Source: Streptomyces sp. S3(2020) (GTDB taxonomy: Bacteria; Actinomycetota; Actinomycetes; Streptomycetales; Streptomycetaceae). From it: DNA of 46,708 nucleotides. The stretch lies in the NCBI RefSeq assembly GCF_013044505.1, contig NZ_JABERD010000067.1:1-46708 (forward strand), given 5' to 3'. Below the pieces are notes generated by a model. That model searched no databases, had not been told where the DNA came from, and saw only the letters and a program-made list of their open reading frames with translations. The position numbers and the translations under genes were made by a program. Within the stretch, counting starts at the first letter, position 1. Every line of letters starts with the position of its first letter. Below, piece by piece: positions 1 to 7,905 of this stretch.

Positions 1-1640
1 AGCACCCCCTCCTCCAACACCCCGTCGCCGCCACCCTCCGGCGCCTCCCCGGCCTCCTGTACCCGGCGCATCAGAATCCGTGCCCGTGCCATCAGTACCG
101 ACGCCGTCTGGCGAACGCCGGTGCCGTCCTCGGCGTAGAGGGCGAGGATCTCGTCGTACGGCCCGGCGATCGCCGTGAGTGCCGCTTCCGAGTCGCCCGC
201 GAGGGCACGTACGAACGCCCCGCGCGCGCGTGCGGCCAGCGCCTCGCCCGGGTCGCCCGCCCGCGCATAGAGCTCGGCGGCGCGGTCGAACAGCTCCACG
301 CCCTCGGGGCCGAGGTCCATGGCCTGGTGGTCGGCGATCTCCGCCAGGACGCGCGGGTCCAGCTCGACGCCCTCCGCCGCCCGCGAGACCGCCGCCCACG
401 CCTCGACGGCGTGCGGCCGCAGACCGTCCGACAGTCCTCGCGCCTCGGCGATCAGAGCCGCCAGATCCGGCTCGGCGGACTCCCGCGCGACCACCGGGAC
501 AGCAGGCGTGGCAGGGGTGGCCGTCCTCGCCGACCGCACCCCCAGTGGCAACCGCTCCACCAGCGGCTCCTGCGCCATACGCGCGCGTGCCCGCTCACCG
601 ACGTACGCCGTGCCGTTGCGCGCGTCGAAGCGGCCGGCCAGGTCGAGGGCCTCCGCACGCGCGTGCGCGGCGAGTTCGCGGGCCATCCAGGAACGGTCGC
701 CCGGTCCCGGTACCCGACGCTCGCCGAGACCGAGCCCGGTCAGCCGGTCCATGAGCAGCGCCACCACGCTCAGGAACTCCAGCCTGCTGCGCGGATGCCC
801 GGCGTCCGTGAAGTACGACGGCCGTTCCGCGAGCAGCTCCAGGCCACGCGCCTCGTTGCCGCTCAGGGCGCAGAACTCGACGTGGTCGGCGTAGGCGCCG
901 CGCATGCTCTCCATGGCCCGTACGAGGCGGAAGCCCCGCAGGTGGTTCGCGCGGGCCTCGTCGAGGCGGCCGAGGCGCAGCAGGGGCAGCAGAGAGGCCG
1001 CGAGGGAGGTGTGCGGCTCGTGCGCGCAGCTGAGCTCGCCCTCCAGGACCGGCGTCCACAGTTCGAGCGCCTCCGCGTCCCGGCCCCGCTCGCTCTGCCA
1101 CCAGCCCTGCCCGTGCAGCTCGCACGCGTGGCAGTCGGCCATGCGGTCCCGGTCGGCGGCGAGCCACGCGGTGTACGCCCGTTCCGCGCGCGGCAGGTCC
1201 CCGATGTGCGCGGCGACGTTGAACTCGGCGCTGCGCACGGCCCGTTCGGAGTGCCCGGCGAGCCGGTAGCGGTGCTCCATCTCGCCGAGCCACTTCTCGA
1301 CGGAGGCGAGCGGCACGTGCGGCTGGTCGAGCATGCCGGACGACACCCACTTGAAGACCCAGTGCAGGGTGTGGGTCTCGTACTCGTCGAAGTCCTCGGG
1401 CCGTTCGTCCCACATGCGCAGCAGACGCGCGAAGGGGACGAACATCCGGTCCTTCTCGGAGCTGTAGTTGTAGACCTTCAGCTGGTGTCCGAGCGCCTCG
1501 ATCACGGCGAGCGGGACGTTCAGACCCTCGGCCGCCACCAGCAGCTGCTCCGCGCGCGCGTTGCGGGCCGGACCTTCTGGCTGCTCGCCGTTCTCGGCCA
1601 TCGCCCGGCGCAGGGCGTCGAAGTCCGTGATCTCGGTCAT
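1..1640 (-). CDS. TPR-rich cytosolic protein, 3' end outside the window
   Basis: The reading frame from the ATG at 1640 stays open to base 1, so at least 546 codons are present and the C-terminus is cut by the window edge. The protein begins MTEITDFDAL and is almost entirely helical, Ala/Leu/Glu/Arg-rich, with repeated helix pairs that look like degenerate tetratricopeptide repeats (for example ERAYTAWLAADRDRMADC and EGVELFDRAAELYARAGD). No signal peptide, membrane segment or catalytic motif was recognised. The ATG overlaps the TGA of the upstream HSP90-like gene by one base (TGATG), so the two are translationally coupled. The pairing suggests a TPR partner or co-chaperone for the HSP90-like ATPase. 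That is inference from context; the family is otherwise functionally unassigned to my knowledge. Confidence 0.8.
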   Translation of the reverse strand, partial: MTEITDFDALRRAMAENGEQPEGPARNARAEQLLVAAEGLNVPLAVIEALGHQLKVYNYSSEKDRMFVPFARLLRMWDERPEDFDEYETHTLHWVFKWVSSGMLDQPHVPLASVEKWLGEMEHRYRLAGHSERAVRSAEFNVAAHIGDLPRAERAYTAWLAADRDRMADCHACELHGQGWWQSERGRDAEALELWTPVLEGELSCAHEPHTSLAASLLPLLRLGRLDEARANHLRGFRLVRAMESMRGAYADHVEFCALSGNEARGLELLAERPSYFTDAGHPRSRLEFLSVVALLMDRLTGLGLGERRVPGPGDRSWMARELAAHARAEALDLAGRFDARNGTAYVGERARARMAQEPLVERLPLGVRSARTATPATPAVPVVARESAEPDLAALIAEARGLSDGLRPHAVEAWAAVSRAAEGVELDPRVLAEIADHQAMDLGPEGVELFDRAAELYARAGDPGEALAARARGAFVRALAGDSEAALTAIAGPYDEILALYAEDGTGVRQTASVLMARARILMRRVQEAGEAPEGGGDGVLEEGV

Positions 1641-3478
1641 CAGCGACCCTCCTCGCCGTTCGTGGCCCACTCCAGAAGGCCCATGAAGGACCGGTTCAGC
1701 AGCGCCGAGTCCGCGGGCCTGAGCGGGCGCTGCGCCATCAGCAGCGCCTGTCCGTACAGGGACTCCGTCGCGGTGCCGATCAGCTCCGGATCGCCGAGTG
1801 AACTGATCCGCCGGATCAGTGGATTGAGATGGTTGAGCACCAGACGCGCGCGTGGCGCGCTGCCGCGCAGCGAACCGAGGATGCCCGCCCACAGGTCGTC
1901 GGCCCGCGCCTCGGCCTCCGCGCGCGCCTGCTCGTGCCGGGCGGACCGGTCGTCCAGGTGCAGCGCGGGCACCGAGAGCGGGCGGAACGCGCGCAGGACG
2001 ACGTCACAGCCCAGCGGCTCCAGGGTGGCCCGCGCGGCCGCCAGGAAGCCGGACAGCGCCAGCTCGTCGGCCGGGTCGACCGCGTCCAGGTGCGCGGTCA
2101 CGGTGTCGGTGTCCAGCTCGGCGACCACCGTCCCCGGCCGCACCGACGGCAGCGCCTCGACCAGGTCGCTGTCGTAGGTGTAACCGCCGTTGACCACCCC
2201 GACGCCCTGCGCGGACGCGATGGGCGCGACCTGCCGGTACTCCTCCACGGTCCGCGTGAAGTGCACGACCGGGTGCCGCTGTGCGAACTCCTCCAGGGAC
2301 AGCTGTCCGTCGGTCGTCTCGAAGGGCAGCCACGGCAGCATCGTGCGCAGCATGTCCTTGTCGTGCCGGGCCAGGGACTTCACGCCCAGGTGATGCACGG
2401 AGAGGAAGGCCGCGAGCCGCTCCGGATCACCGGCGGCCAGCCCCGTCAGCCAGGACCGGATCTTCTCGCCCAGCGCCTCCCGTACGGCAGCCAGCGTCTC
2501 GTCCTCGTACAGCGACTCGCGCGAGGCCGTCGGCCGCAGACTGTCCGTGTCCAGGACGCAGCGCACGAAGAACGCCCAGTCGGGCAGCAGCTGTTCGGCG
2601 CGCTCGGTCAGCAGCATGCCCTTGAGGTGGACGCGGTGCGTCGCGCGCGCGGCCGGACTGACCGCCGAGGGCAGCACGTACGCCACCCCGCGGATCCCGG
2701 CGACGGGCACGTTCAGCTCGATCGAGTCCAGCGGGCTGAACCCGAAGAGGTCGTGACAGTGCCGCGCCAGGGCCACCCTCCGGGTGGCGGGGGAGGGGTA
2801 GGGCCGGTCCCAGGGCGCCGGCAGGTCGGTGACCGCCTCGTCGCCCACCCGCACGTCGTACGGCAGCAGCGAGCCGAAGTCCCGTGCCAGCGTGAGGACC
2901 CGCTCGGGCGTGAGCCACTCCCCGGCCCCCGCCCGAGCCGTCAGATGCACGGTGGTACCGGGCTCGGGACGGGCCTCGTGCGGCAACGTCCGCACGGTGT
3001 ACGAACCGTCCTCGCTCGCCGTCCACTCCACGGGCGCCGCCCCGGGCGTACGGGCGCTGCGGCTGACGACCCGGATCCGCTCGGCCACCACGAAACAGGC
3101 GAGCAGGCCGATGCCGAACTGGCCGAGGAAGTCGGAGCGGACCTCCTGGAGCCCGTCCTGGAGTGCGTCGGCCCGCTTGGAACTGCGGCCGATGGTCGCC
3201 AACAGGGCGTGCACGTCCGCCTCGGTGAGCCCCACGCCGGAGTCCTCGACCCGCAGGGTGCCCTCCTCGGCGTGGAGCCGCACCCTGGCCGGGGCGTCGG
3301 GCTGTTCGGCCCGCCGGGCGGTGATGGCGTCCACGGCGTTCTGCAGCAACTCGCGCAGATAGACCTTGGGACTGGAGTAGAGGTGATGGGACAGCAGGTC
3401 CACCAGACCACGCAGGTCGACCTGGAACGTGTGAGGTGACGGGGATGCCTGGGATGACTGTGAGGTCTGGGAGTCCAT
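1640..3478 (-). CDS. HSP90-family (HtpG-like) ATPase
   Basis: A 612-residue member of the GHKL ATPase/HSP90 group. The N-terminal Bergerat fold is clear: ELLQNAVDAI (Glu43, Asn47, Asp50), the DxGxG box in VEDSGVGLT (Asp79), and the glycine lid GQFGIGLLA at about 115-123. An HSP90 middle domain follows (DSIELNVPVAGIRGVAYVLP, then LTERAEQLLPDWAFFVRCVLDTDSL in pieces). It is shorter than E. coli HtpG (about 624) and diverges strongly in the C-terminal dimerisation region, so it is probably one of the divergent actinobacterial HSP90-like proteins rather than orthodox HtpG. A Ser/Gln-rich N-terminal tail (about 17 residues) precedes the fold. It is divergent from recG across 163 bases and is coupled to the TPR gene downstream. 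Substrates are unknown. Confidence 0.88.
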   Translation of the reverse strand: MDSQTSQSSQASPSPHTFQVDLRGLVDLLSHHLYSSPKVYLRELLQNAVDAITARRAEQPDAPARVRLHAEEGTLRVEDSGVGLTEADVHALLATIGRSSKRADALQDGLQEVRSDFLGQFGIGLLACFVVAERIRVVSRSARTPGAAPVEWTASEDGSYTVRTLPHEARPEPGTTVHLTARAGAGEWLTPERVLTLARDFGSLLPYDVRVGDEAVTDLPAPWDRPYPSPATRRVALARHCHDLFGFSPLDSIELNVPVAGIRGVAYVLPSAVSPAARATHRVHLKGMLLTERAEQLLPDWAFFVRCVLDTDSLRPTASRESLYEDETLAAVREALGEKIRSWLTGLAAGDPERLAAFLSVHHLGVKSLARHDKDMLRTMLPWLPFETTDGQLSLEEFAQRHPVVHFTRTVEEYRQVAPIASAQGVGVVNGGYTYDSDLVEALPSVRPGTVVAELDTDTVTAHLDAVDPADELALSGFLAAARATLEPLGCDVVLRAFRPLSVPALHLDDRSARHEQARAEAEARADDLWAGILGSLRGSAPRARLVLNHLNPLIRRISSLGDPELIGTATESLYGQALLMAQRPLRPADSALLNRSFMGLLEWATNGEEGR

Positions 3479-3641
3479 CGCTGCAACGCCGAGGGTGGGG
3501 AGGTCTTCGGCGCGGGGTCGGGCGGTCCCGGTGGGGCGGTGACCGCGGGATGGCCGGAGCGCGTCATCCTAGAGCCGGAACAGCCCGTCTGACCAGGGGT
3601 TTCCCGATACGTATACGGCAATGTCAGTGGGGTGGTGTGCA

Positions 3642-6600
3642 ATGGATCTCGTGCCCGCGCTCGAAGAACCACTGAAAAAGGTGCTCGGCCCACCCACCGC
3701 GAAGGTGATGGCCGAGCATCTCGGCCTGCACACCGTCGGCGACCTCCTGCACCACTACCCGCGCAGATACGAGGAGCGGGGCCAGCTCACCCACCTGGCC
3801 GACCTCCCCATGGACGAGCACGTCACGGTGGTCGCCCAGGTCGCCGACGCCCGGCTGCACTCCTTCGCCTCGGCCAAGGCCCCCCGGGGCAAGGGACAGC
3901 GCCTGGAGGTGACCATCACCGACGGCAGCGGCCGTCTCCAGCTGGTCTTCTTCGGCTCCGGTGTCCACAAGCCCCACAAGGAGCTCCTGCCGGGCACCCG
4001 CGCGCTGTTCGCGGGCAAGGTCTCCGTCTTCAACCGACGCCTTCAACTGGCGCACCCGGCCTACGAGTTGCTGCGCGCGGACGGCGATGGCGCGGCGGAG
4101 ACGGTGGAGACCTGGGCCGGCGCCCTGATCCCCATCTACCCCGCCACGGCCAAGCTGGAGTCCTGGAAGATCGGCAAGGCGATCCAGACGGTCCTGCCCA
4201 GCGCCCAGGAGGCGCTGGACCCCCTTCCGGACTCGCTCCGCGACGGCCGCGGCCTGGTCGCCCTCCCCGAGGCACTCCTCAAGATCCACCGCCCGCACAC
4301 CAAGGCCGACATCGAGGACGCCCGCTCCCGCCTCAAGTGGGACGAGGCCTTCGTCCTCCAGGTCGCCCTCGCCCGCCGCCGCCACGCCGACGCCCAACTC
4401 CCCGCGGTGGCCCGCCAGCCGAAGCCGGACGGCCTCCTGACCGCCTTCGACGCCCGCCTCCCCTTCACCCTCACCGAGGGCCAGCAGAAGGTCTCCAAGG
4501 AGATCTTCGACGACCTGGCCACCGAGCACCCGATGCACCGGCTGCTCCAGGGCGAGGTCGGATCGGGCAAGGCCCAGCCGCTGGACTCGCTGGTGCTCAC
4601 CCCTGCCGGTTTCCGCCGGATGGGGGACTTGCAGGTGGGGGACGAAGTGGTCGTCCCCGACGGGGAGATCGCGCCGGTCGACGGCGTCTTCCCGCAAGGA
4701 GAGCGCGATGTCTGGCGGCTGGTGCTGTCCGACGGCAGCTCTGTGGAGTGCGACGACGAGCATCTCTGGATCGTCGGTACGCGTCGCGGGTGGAGCCGGG
4801 GGGAGGCCCCCGAGGTCATGACCACCCGGGAGATCCGCCTCGACATGGTCGAGCCGGACGGATCCTCGAAGTGGCACATCCCGGCCGCGGTCCCCGTCGA
4901 CCTCGGATCCGACTCGGGACCGCCGCTGGATCCCTACCTGTTCGGCCGTGCCCTGGGGGACGGCTCATCCCGGCACGACCTGGGTCGGTGGGGCCCGGCG
5001 TCCTCGGGCGGGTTCGTGCCCGAGGAGTTCAAGAACACCTCGGTCAAGAACCGCCTCGCTCTGCTGCAAGGCCTTCTGGACACGGACGGCACCCTCCACG
5101 CGGACGGCACGAGCCTCTCGTTCCGTGCCGCCTCGCGCAGGCTCGCCGACGACGTCGCCTGGCTCGTACGTTCGCTGGGTGGTGCTGCGCGGGTCCTGCC
5201 CGAGCGAGCCGCCTTCCAGGTCTCGGTCGCCCTGCCCGACGAACACGCGCCGTTCCGGCTGACCCACAAGGCCGACCGCGTCCGTCCGCGGCCCGAGGAC
5301 CACACGTTCCGGCGCGGGATCCGAGCCGTCGAACACGTGGGGCGCAAGCCGGTCCAGTGCATCAGCGTCGCCCACCCGAGCCATGCCTACGTCACCGACG
5401 ACTTCACCGTCACCCACAACACGATGGTGGCCCTGCGCGCCATGCTCGCCGTCGTCGACGCCGGCGGTCAGGCCGCCATGCTCGCCCCCACCGAGGTCCT
5501 CGCCCAGCAGCACCACCGCTCGATCGTCGAGATGATGGGCGACCTGGCCGAGGGCGGAATGCTCGGCGGGTCCGAACACGCCACGAAGGTGGTGCTCCTG
5601 ACCGGCTCCATGGGCATGGCCGCCCGCCGTCAGGCCCTGCTCGACCTCGTCACCGCGGACGCCGGGATCGTCATCGGCACCCATGCGCTGATCGAGGACA
5701 AGGTGCAGTTCCACGACCTCGGACTGGTCGTCGTCGACGAGCAGCACCGCTTCGGCGTGGAGCAGCGGGACGCCCTGCGGGGCAAGGGCAAACAGCCGCC
5801 CCACCTGCTCGTCATGACCGCCACGCCCATTCCGCGCACGGTCGCCATGACGGTCTTCGGCGACCTGGAGACCTCGGTCCTGGACCAGCTCCCGGCGGGC
5901 CGCTCCCCGATCGCCAGCCATGTCGTCCCGGCCGCCGACAAGCCCCACTTCCTGACCCGGGCCTGGGAACGGGTGCGGGAGGAGGTGGAGAACGGCCACC
6001 AGGGGTATGTCGTCTGCCCCCGCATCGGCGACGAGGAAGTGGACCCGAAAAAGAAGAAGTCCCCCGAGGACGAAGCTGAGAAGCGCCCACCGCTGGCCGT
6101 TCTCGAAGTGGCGGACCAACTGGCCAAGGGGCCGCTGCGGGGCCTGCGCGTCGAGGTCCTGCACGGGCGTATGCACCCCGACGACAAGGACGCCGTCATG
6201 CGCCGCTTCGCCGCCGGCGAGACCCATGTCCTGGTCGCCACCACGGTCATCGAGGTCGGCGTCAACGTCCCGAACGCCACCGCCATGGTGATCATGGACG
6301 CGGACCGGTTCGGCGTCTCCCAGCTCCACCAGCTCCGCGGCCGCGTGGGCCGGGGCTCGGCGGCCGGCCTCTGCCTCCTGGTCACCGAGATGCCCGAGGC
6401 CAGCGCCGCCCGCCAGCGCCTCAACGCGGTGGCGTCGACCCTGGACGGCTTCGAACTCTCCCGCATCGACCTGGAACAACGCCGGGAGGGCGACGTCCTG
6501 GGCCAGGCCCAGTCGGGGGCCCGCACCTCCCTGAAGGTCCTCACCGTCATCGACGACGAGGAGATCATCGCGGAGGCGAGGGAGGAGGCGACGGCGGTGG

Positions 6601-6698
6601 TGGAGGCCGATCCGGAGCTGGAGCACCTTCCGGGTCTGCGCACGGCGCTCGACGCCCTCTTGGACGACGAGAGGGAGCAGTACCTGGAAAAGGGCTGA
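3642..6698 (+). CDS. recG: ATP-dependent DNA helicase RecG, intein-containing precursor
   Basis: The 1018-residue precursor gives a 735-residue RecG after splicing, the normal size for the family. RecG is a branch-migrating helicase that remodels stalled replication forks and recombination intermediates. The N-terminal wedge/OB region covers about residues 55-150. Motif I is QGEVGSGK interrupted by the intein and completed by TMVALRAML. Motif II is DEQHRFGVEQR, motif III TATPIPRT, and the last helicase motif QLHQLRGRVGRG. I start at ATG 3642 (MDLVPALEEP), which fits family N-termini; an ATG seven codons upstream (3621) has no better support. It is followed after 39 bases by rsmD. Without splicing, Lys310 of the P-loop is separated from Thr311, so the precursor should be unable to bind ATP properly. 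Confidence 0.95.
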   Translation: MDLVPALEEPLKKVLGPPTAKVMAEHLGLHTVGDLLHHYPRRYEERGQLTHLADLPMDEHVTVVAQVADARLHSFASAKAPRGKGQRLEVTITDGSGRLQLVFFGSGVHKPHKELLPGTRALFAGKVSVFNRRLQLAHPAYELLRADGDGAAETVETWAGALIPIYPATAKLESWKIGKAIQTVLPSAQEALDPLPDSLRDGRGLVALPEALLKIHRPHTKADIEDARSRLKWDEAFVLQVALARRRHADAQLPAVARQPKPDGLLTAFDARLPFTLTEGQQKVSKEIFDDLATEHPMHRLLQGEVGSGKAQPLDSLVLTPAGFRRMGDLQVGDEVVVPDGEIAPVDGVFPQGERDVWRLVLSDGSSVECDDEHLWIVGTRRGWSRGEAPEVMTTREIRLDMVEPDGSSKWHIPAAVPVDLGSDSGPPLDPYLFGRALGDGSSRHDLGRWGPASSGGFVPEEFKNTSVKNRLALLQGLLDTDGTLHADGTSLSFRAASRRLADDVAWLVRSLGGAARVLPERAAFQVSVALPDEHAPFRLTHKADRVRPRPEDHTFRRGIRAVEHVGRKPVQCISVAHPSHAYVTDDFTVTHNTMVALRAMLAVVDAGGQAAMLAPTEVLAQQHHRSIVEMMGDLAEGGMLGGSEHATKVVLLTGSMGMAARRQALLDLVTADAGIVIGTHALIEDKVQFHDLGLVVVDEQHRFGVEQRDALRGKGKQPPHLLVMTATPIPRTVAMTVFGDLETSVLDQLPAGRSPIASHVVPAADKPHFLTRAWERVREEVENGHQGYVVCPRIGDEEVDPKKKKSPEDEAEKRPPLAVLEVADQLAKGPLRGLRVEVLHGRMHPDDKDAVMRRFAAGETHVLVATTVIEVGVNVPNATAMVIMDADRFGVSQLHQLRGRVGRGSAAGLCLLVTEMPEASAARQRLNAVASTLDGFELSRIDLEQRREGDVLGQAQSGARTSLKVLTVIDDEEIIAEAREEATAVVEADPELEHLPGLRTALDALLDDEREQYLEKG
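4572..5420 (+). other. Class 3 intein (283 aa) inside RecG with a reduced LAGLIDADG endonuclease
   Basis: An in-frame protein insert lies exactly between GSGK and T of the RecG Walker A motif. It begins AQPLDSLVLTPAGFRRMGDL (block A with Ala1 and the typical G-DLQVGDEV) and ends VTHN before extein Thr. Ala1 excludes the ordinary Cys/Ser nucleophile. The class 3 WCT set is present instead: Trp66 with His64 in block B (DDEHLW), Cys263 in block F (VQCISV), and Thr281 before His282-Asn283 in block G. LAGLIDADG motif 1 is YLFGRALGDG (122-131) and motif 2 is LLQGLLDTDG (164-173). Only about 40 residues separate them, against the roughly 90-110 usual, so the endonuclease has lost an internal segment and is probably inactive in homing. 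Base composition matches the host gene, which points to long residence. Confidence 0.93.
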
Positions 6699-6737
6699 GA
6701 AACTGGCCTCGCAACCACCCTCGAACAAGGACCGAAG

Positions 6738-7325
6738 ATGACTCGCGTGATCGCCGGAAAGGCCGGTGGACGTCGCCTGGCAGTCCCGCCCGGCAACGGC
6801 ACCCGCCCCACCTCCGACCGCGCACGCGAAGGTCTCTTCTCCACCTGGCAGGCACTCCTGGGCGGCCCCCTGGACGGCGAGCACGTCCTGGACCTGTACG
6901 CCGGATCAGGAGCGGTCGGCCTCGAAGCCCTCTCCCGCGGCGCGAGCCACACCCTCCTCGTCGAGGCGGACGCCCGCGCCGCCCGCACGATCCGCGAGAA
7001 CGTGAAGGCACTCGGCCTCCCCGGCGCCGAGGTGAGGGCGGGCAAAGCGGAACAGATCGTCCAGACGCCGGCGCCGACGGACCCGTACGACCTCGTCTTC
7101 CTCGACCCCCCGTACGCCGTCCCGGACGACGATCTTCGCGAGATCCTGCTCACACTCCGCACCCAGGGCTGGCTCACGGCCGAAGCGCTGGTCACCGTGG
7201 AGCGCAGCACCAGAGGCGGAGAATTCCACTGGCCGGACGGCTTCGAACCGCTCCGGTCCCGTCGCTACGGCGAGGGGACCTTTTGGTACGGTCGCGCCGC
7301 CTCTACGTGCGAAGACGCACGATGA
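6738..7325 (+). CDS. rsmD: 16S rRNA (guanine966-N2)-methyltransferase RsmD
   Basis: A 195-residue SAM-dependent enzyme that methylates G966 of 16S rRNA during 30S assembly. It opens with the family signature RVIAGKAGGRRL. Motif I for SAM is VLDLYAGSGAVGLEAL (50-65), and the catalytic (N/D)PPY motif is DPPY at 123-126. The length matches the family (about 185-200). ATG 6738 follows AAGGACCGAAG, an adequate ribosome site. It lies between recG and coaD, the usual rsmD-coaD pairing in bacteria, and its TGA (7323-7325) sits just 26 bases before the coaD start, so co-transcription is likely. Confidence 0.95.
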   Translation: MTRVIAGKAGGRRLAVPPGNGTRPTSDRAREGLFSTWQALLGGPLDGEHVLDLYAGSGAVGLEALSRGASHTLLVEADARAARTIRENVKALGLPGAEVRAGKAEQIVQTPAPTDPYDLVFLDPPYAVPDDDLREILLTLRTQGWLTAEALVTVERSTRGGEFHWPDGFEPLRSRRYGEGTFWYGRAASTCEDAR

Positions 7326-7351
7326 CCGGACCGGAGAGCGAGGGATCTCAA

Positions 7352-7831
7352 GTGCGCCGCGCCGTCTGTCCCGGGTCGTTCGACCCGATCACCAACGGAC
7401 ATCTCGACATCATTTCCCGCGCCTCCCGTCTGTACGACGAGGTCTATGTCGCGGTCATGATCAACAAGTCCAAGAAGGGCCTGTTCGAGGTCGAGGAGCG
7501 GATCGAGCTGATCCGCCAGGTCACCGCCGAATACGGCAACGTCAAGGTCGAGGCCTTCCACGGCCTCCTCGTCGACTACTGCAAGCAGCGCGACATCCCG
7601 GCCATCGTCAAGGGCCTGCGCGCGGTCAGCGACTTCGACTACGAGCTGCAGATGGCCCAGATGAACAACGGCCTGTCGGGCGTCGAGACGCTCTTCGTGC
7701 CGACCAACCCCACCTACAGCTTCCTGTCCTCCTCGCTCGTCAAGGAGGTCGCCACCTGGGGCGGAGACATCGCCCACCTGGTGCCACCGCTGGTCCTGGA
7801 GGCGCTCAACGAGCGCCTGCGCAAGGACTGA
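7352..7831 (+). CDS. coaD: Phosphopantetheine adenylyltransferase CoaD
   Basis: A 159-residue enzyme that transfers AMP from ATP to 4'-phosphopantetheine, the penultimate step of coenzyme A synthesis. The nucleotidyltransferase signature GSFDPITNGH (8-17, T/HxGH) is intact, and the C-terminal FLSSSLVKEVA segment carries the ISSTxxR-like region. I chose GTG 7352 because GAGGGA lies about 7 bases upstream and family members begin with (M/V)RRAVCPGSFDP. An in-frame ATG at 7322, overlapping the rsmD stop, would add ten residues and is less likely. Confidence 0.95.
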   Translation: MRRAVCPGSFDPITNGHLDIISRASRLYDEVYVAVMINKSKKGLFEVEERIELIRQVTAEYGNVKVEAFHGLLVDYCKQRDIPAIVKGLRAVSDFDYELQMAQMNNGLSGVETLFVPTNPTYSFLSSSLVKEVATWGGDIAHLVPPLVLEALNERLRKD

Positions 7832-7857
7832 TGGGGCTACCGGGCTGATGGGGCTAC
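7828..7857 (+). repeat. 13-base direct repeat after coaD
   Basis: The sequence CTGATGGGGCTAC occurs at 7828-7840 (overlapping the coaD stop) and again at 7845-7857, a spacing of 17 bases. It lies in the short gap before the DivIVA-like gene. Function is unknown; it could be a recent small duplication or part of that gene's promoter. Confidence 0.6.
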
Positions 7858-7905
7858 AGTCGTCCCGTCCGTCTCCAACACAGCTGTAGAGAGTGGCGAG
7901 CACAG

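Noticed and set aside
4572..5420. The RecG insert as a dead or frameshifted intein because it starts with Ala
   Set aside because: All three class 3 catalytic residues and the terminal His-Asn are present, and the frame is intact on both sides.
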